This document shows positions 50,435-52,367 of a DNA stretch of 52,367 bases, one piece after another. Source of the DNA: Acidimicrobiales bacterium (GTDB lineage: Bacteria; Actinomycetota; Acidimicrobiia; Acidimicrobiales; GCA-2861595); the NCBI GenBank assembly GCA_036262515.1, contig DATAIT010000116.1, forward strand, positions 1 through 52,367. Direction: 5' to 3'. Position numbers and translations under genes: made by a program. The notes under the pieces were generated by a model. It ran no database searches. It had not been told where the DNA came from and worked only from the letters and a program-made list of their open reading frames with translations. Every line of letters starts with the position of its first letter. The stretch's first letter is position 1.

Positions 50435-51349
50435 TCAAGCCGTCCTCCTGTCCGGCCGCCCCGGCCGCACGGCCACGACTGCGGGGCCGCCCGGCGAGCC
50501 GGCGCGGGCGAGGACGATGACAGCGGTGAGTACGAGGGCTGCGCCCACCACCTGTGCAGCCGAGAGGCGCTCGTCGAGTACGGCCCACGCCAGGACCACG
50601 GTGACCACCGGTTCGATGGTCGACAGCGTCGACGCGTCGGTGGCGCCGAGGCGCTCCATCCCGGCGAAGAAGGTGGTGATGGCCACGACCGTCGACACGA
50701 GGGCGATGGCGACGACGGCGCACCAGCTCCCGGCCGTCTGCGGGAACGTGGGCCGCTGGACGGCCACGACGACGGCGTAGACGGCCGCCGCCGACGCCAT
50801 CACGACGGCGGCGGACGGGAGAGCGCCCGCCTGCGGCGTGAGCCGGCTGCCGGCCAGGATGTAGACCGAGTAGATGACCGCGGCGAGCGCGCCGAGGGCC
50901 ACCCCGCCCGGGCGTCCGGAGAGCTCGGGGCCGACGATGAGTCCTGTGCCGGCCAAGGCCAGTGCGAGGGCCGCCATCCGCGTCGCCGTCAGCCGCACGC
51001 CGAGCAGGACGGCCGACAGGACTGTGACGATGGCCGGGTAGCCGTAGAGCAGCAGGGCGACCAGGCTGGCCGACGCCAGGGTGAGGGCCGTGAAGTACGA
51101 CAGGGACTGGCCGACGTACCCGATTCCCCCCATGGCGATGAGGCCGCACAACACCCGTCCCTGCGGCCATGTGTGGCCGCGCACGCGAAGAAGCATGGCC
51201 ATGCACGGCGCGGCGATGAGGAACCGGAGGAAGAGCACGGCGGTGATGTCGGCGCCGCCGTCGTAGGCGAGCCGGGCGAAGATCGCCATGGCTCCGAACG
51301 ACGCCGCCGACACGGCGATCAACGCGACACCGGTCGCCCGCTCGGACAT
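50435..51349 (-). CDS. EamA-family DMT transporter
   Basis: This 304-residue protein has ten predicted helices in two EamA repeats. The first is GVALIAVSAASFGAMAIFAR through LVALLLYGYPAIVTVLSAVLL. The second is GALAAVIYSVYILAGSRLTP through TLSTIEPVVTVVLAWAVLDE, whose Glu/Pro motif is typical of the family. These proteins export amino acids or other metabolites. GGGGACGAG precedes ATG 51349. It is divergent from tag. The substrate is unknown. Confidence 0.88.
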   Translation of the reverse strand: MSERATGVALIAVSAASFGAMAIFARLAYDGGADITAVLFLRFLIAAPCMAMLLRVRGHTWPQGRVLCGLIAMGGIGYVGQSLSYFTALTLASASLVALLLYGYPAIVTVLSAVLLGVRLTATRMAALALALAGTGLIVGPELSGRPGGVALGALAAVIYSVYILAGSRLTPQAGALPSAAVVMASAAAVYAVVVAVQRPTFPQTAGSWCAVVAIALVSTVVAITTFFAGMERLGATDASTLSTIEPVVTVVLAWAVLDERLSAAQVVGAALVLTAVIVLARAGSPGGPAVVAVRPGRPDRRTA

Positions 51350-51437
51350 CAGCTCGTCCCCGTGGCGGGCCCCATGCGACAGTCTGGCCCCATGGACGTG
51401 GTGCGGCGCTCGGACCTCGGGCGCAACGGAGCGACGG

Positions 51438-51443
51438 TAGGGT
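51438..51443 (+). promoter_or_regulatory. TAGGGT -10 hexamer, leaderless-type start of tag
   Basis: TAGGGT is followed after ten bases by ATG 51454 and no ribosome site is visible. Confidence 0.5.
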
Positions 51444-51453
51444 CACCGCCGCG

Positions 51454-52101
51454 ATGGCTGACCGGGCGGACGCGGGGGTCGTCCGGGGTGACGACGGTCG
51501 GCGCCGGTGCGCGTGGTGCCTCTCAGCGGAGGACTACGTCGCCTATCACGACGGCGAGTGGGGCCGGCCGGTCGCCGACGACGGCCGCCTCTACGAGAAG
51601 ATCTGTTTGGAGGGCTTCCAGTCCGGCCTGTCGTGGCTCACCATCTTGCGGAAGCGGGAGGGCTTCCGGCGGGCATTCGCCGACTTCGTCCCCGAGGTGG
51701 TGGCCGGATTCGGTCCCGGGGACGTCGAGCGACTGGTGCAGGATGCGGGCATCGTGCGTCACCGGGGGAAGATCGAGGCCACGATCGCGAATGCTGCTGC
51801 TGTCCTCGAGGCGCGCCGCTCCCACGGATCCCTCGCGCGCCTCGTGTGGTCGTTCGAGCCGGAGCGGAAGGGGCGCTCGGCGCCCCGACGAATGGGTGAC
51901 TTGCAGTCGATCACCCCCGAGTCCACGGCGCTGGCAAAGGCGCTGCGCATGCTGGGTTTTCGGCTCATCGGTCCGACGACGGCCTACGCGACCATGCAAT
52001 CCGTCGGTGTGGTGAACGACCACCTGGCCGGCTGTCACGTGCGCACCGCCTGCGAACGCGAGCGCCGCCGGGTGCGCACCGAGGTCGGGCTCGACGGCTG
52101 A
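51454..52101 (+). CDS. tag: DNA-3-methyladenine glycosylase I
   Basis: This 215-residue enzyme removes 3-methyladenine from alkylated DNA in base excision repair. It has the zinc-ligand start RRCAWCLSAEDYVAYHDGEW, the substrate-binding Glu in KICLEGFQSGLSWLTILRKR, and the C-terminal zinc ligands in VVNDHLAGCHVRTAC. The helical core includes MLGFRLIGPTTAYATMQSVG. It lies alone, divergent from the EamA gene; Ada at 34.9 kb provides the other half of alkylation defence. Confidence 0.95.
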   Translation: MADRADAGVVRGDDGRRRCAWCLSAEDYVAYHDGEWGRPVADDGRLYEKICLEGFQSGLSWLTILRKREGFRRAFADFVPEVVAGFGPGDVERLVQDAGIVRHRGKIEATIANAAAVLEARRSHGSLARLVWSFEPERKGRSAPRRMGDLQSITPESTALAKALRMLGFRLIGPTTAYATMQSVGVVNDHLAGCHVRTACERERRRVRTEVGLDG

Positions 52102-52222
52102 ACTGGGGCCGGCGCTCGGCGCGCACGGCGCAATCGGGGAACCGAACGTCCCACCACCGGTGGCTTTCATGCTCGTGCCTGGGCGGTCGGCTGCCGACCT
52201 CGTTCGTGTCACACCCTCCGGG

Positions 52223-52228
52223 TATAAT
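52223..52228 (+). promoter_or_regulatory. Consensus TATAAT before the DUF222/HNH gene
   Basis: A perfect TATAAT is followed after seven bases by ATG 52236. It is the strongest -10 hexamer of the window and fits a leaderless start. Confidence 0.65.
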
Positions 52229-52235
52229 CGAACAT

Positions 52236-52367
52236 ATGTTTGGGTGGGAGGTGGGCAGGCTGCGGGTGGAGGTGGGCCGCTACCTGGCCGGCTTCGACGC
52301 CTCGCTGCTCACCGCGGCCGACGCCGTGGTGGTGGTCGACGAGGCGGCCCGCATCGAGAAGATGGCG
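52236..52367 (+). CDS. DUF222/HNH endonuclease-type protein, N-terminal part
   Basis: The window ends inside this gene, leaving 44 codons. The start FGWEVGRLRVEVGRYLAGFD followed by SLLTAADAVVVVDEAARIEK is typical of DUF222 proteins, which usually have a C-terminal HNH endonuclease domain and are present in many copies in actinobacterial genomes, especially Acidimicrobiia. The HNH domain itself is not visible here. The start is set by TATAAT seven bases upstream. Confidence 0.7.
   Translation, partial: MFGWEVGRLRVEVGRYLAGFDASLLTAADAVVVVDEAARIEKMA

Overview
The window is about 52 kb of very GC-rich chromosome with almost no spacing between genes. Several features point to an actinobacterium, most likely a member of the Acidimicrobiia. 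These are a SenX3-RegX3-type phosphate two-component pair, the mycobacterial-style neighbourhood of polyphosphate kinase with MutT1-type genes, frequent GTG starts and 4-bp stop/start overlaps, many start codons lying 6-11 nt behind a TANNNT hexamer (leaderless-type promoters), and a DUF222/HNH gene at the right edge. The class assignment is inference.

Left part (1-9.3 kb): a two-component system behind an 11-bp-periodic operator, a YceI-like protein, a stand-alone NuoF-like flavoprotein, citrate synthase, an ECF-type sigma factor with a putative membrane partner, acyl-CoA thioesterase II and a lipoprotein transglycosylase. A perfect 16-bp hairpin closes this block.

Phosphate part (9.3-28.6 kb): two complete Pst importers, four PstS-like binding proteins, three PhoU proteins, the SenX3/RegX3-like pair and an exopolyphosphatase. 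The first Pst set runs pstC-pstA-pstB-pstS and is divergent from a membrane-anchored PstS-like protein, a sortase-like protein that lacks both catalytic His and Cys, and a secreted PstS. The second set runs pstS-pstC-pstA-pstB on the minus strand. Tandem 11-bp GTTCANNNNNN-type repeats (PHO boxes) precede pstC, phoU and pstS, and also ppk at 45 kb, which suggests one regulon controlled by the local response regulator.

Surface-protein part (28.6-34.8 kb): a 1508-residue multidomain exported protein, with an N-terminal relic of a paralogue on one side, a frameshifted C-terminal relic on the other, and a fragment of an IS110-type transposase. This looks like an eroded tandem array.

Right part (34.8-52.4 kb): Ada, an MFS transporter, an RsbW-like ATPase, then a polyphosphate island (ParA next to a CHAD protein, a CYTH protein, PhoH2, Nudix, a histidine phosphatase, Ppk1). 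After these come a GGDEF/EAL protein and a divergent ornithine-decarboxylase-like gene, each with a match to a FliA (sigma-28) promoter, then two drug/metabolite-type transporters, Tag glycosylase and the start of a DUF222/HNH gene.

The strongest candidates for something undescribed are the ParA-CHAD pair (possible positioning of polyphosphate granules), the conserved-looking but catalytically dead sortase in the pst locus, and the divergent FliA-type promoters. No tRNA, rRNA or CRISPR array was seen.
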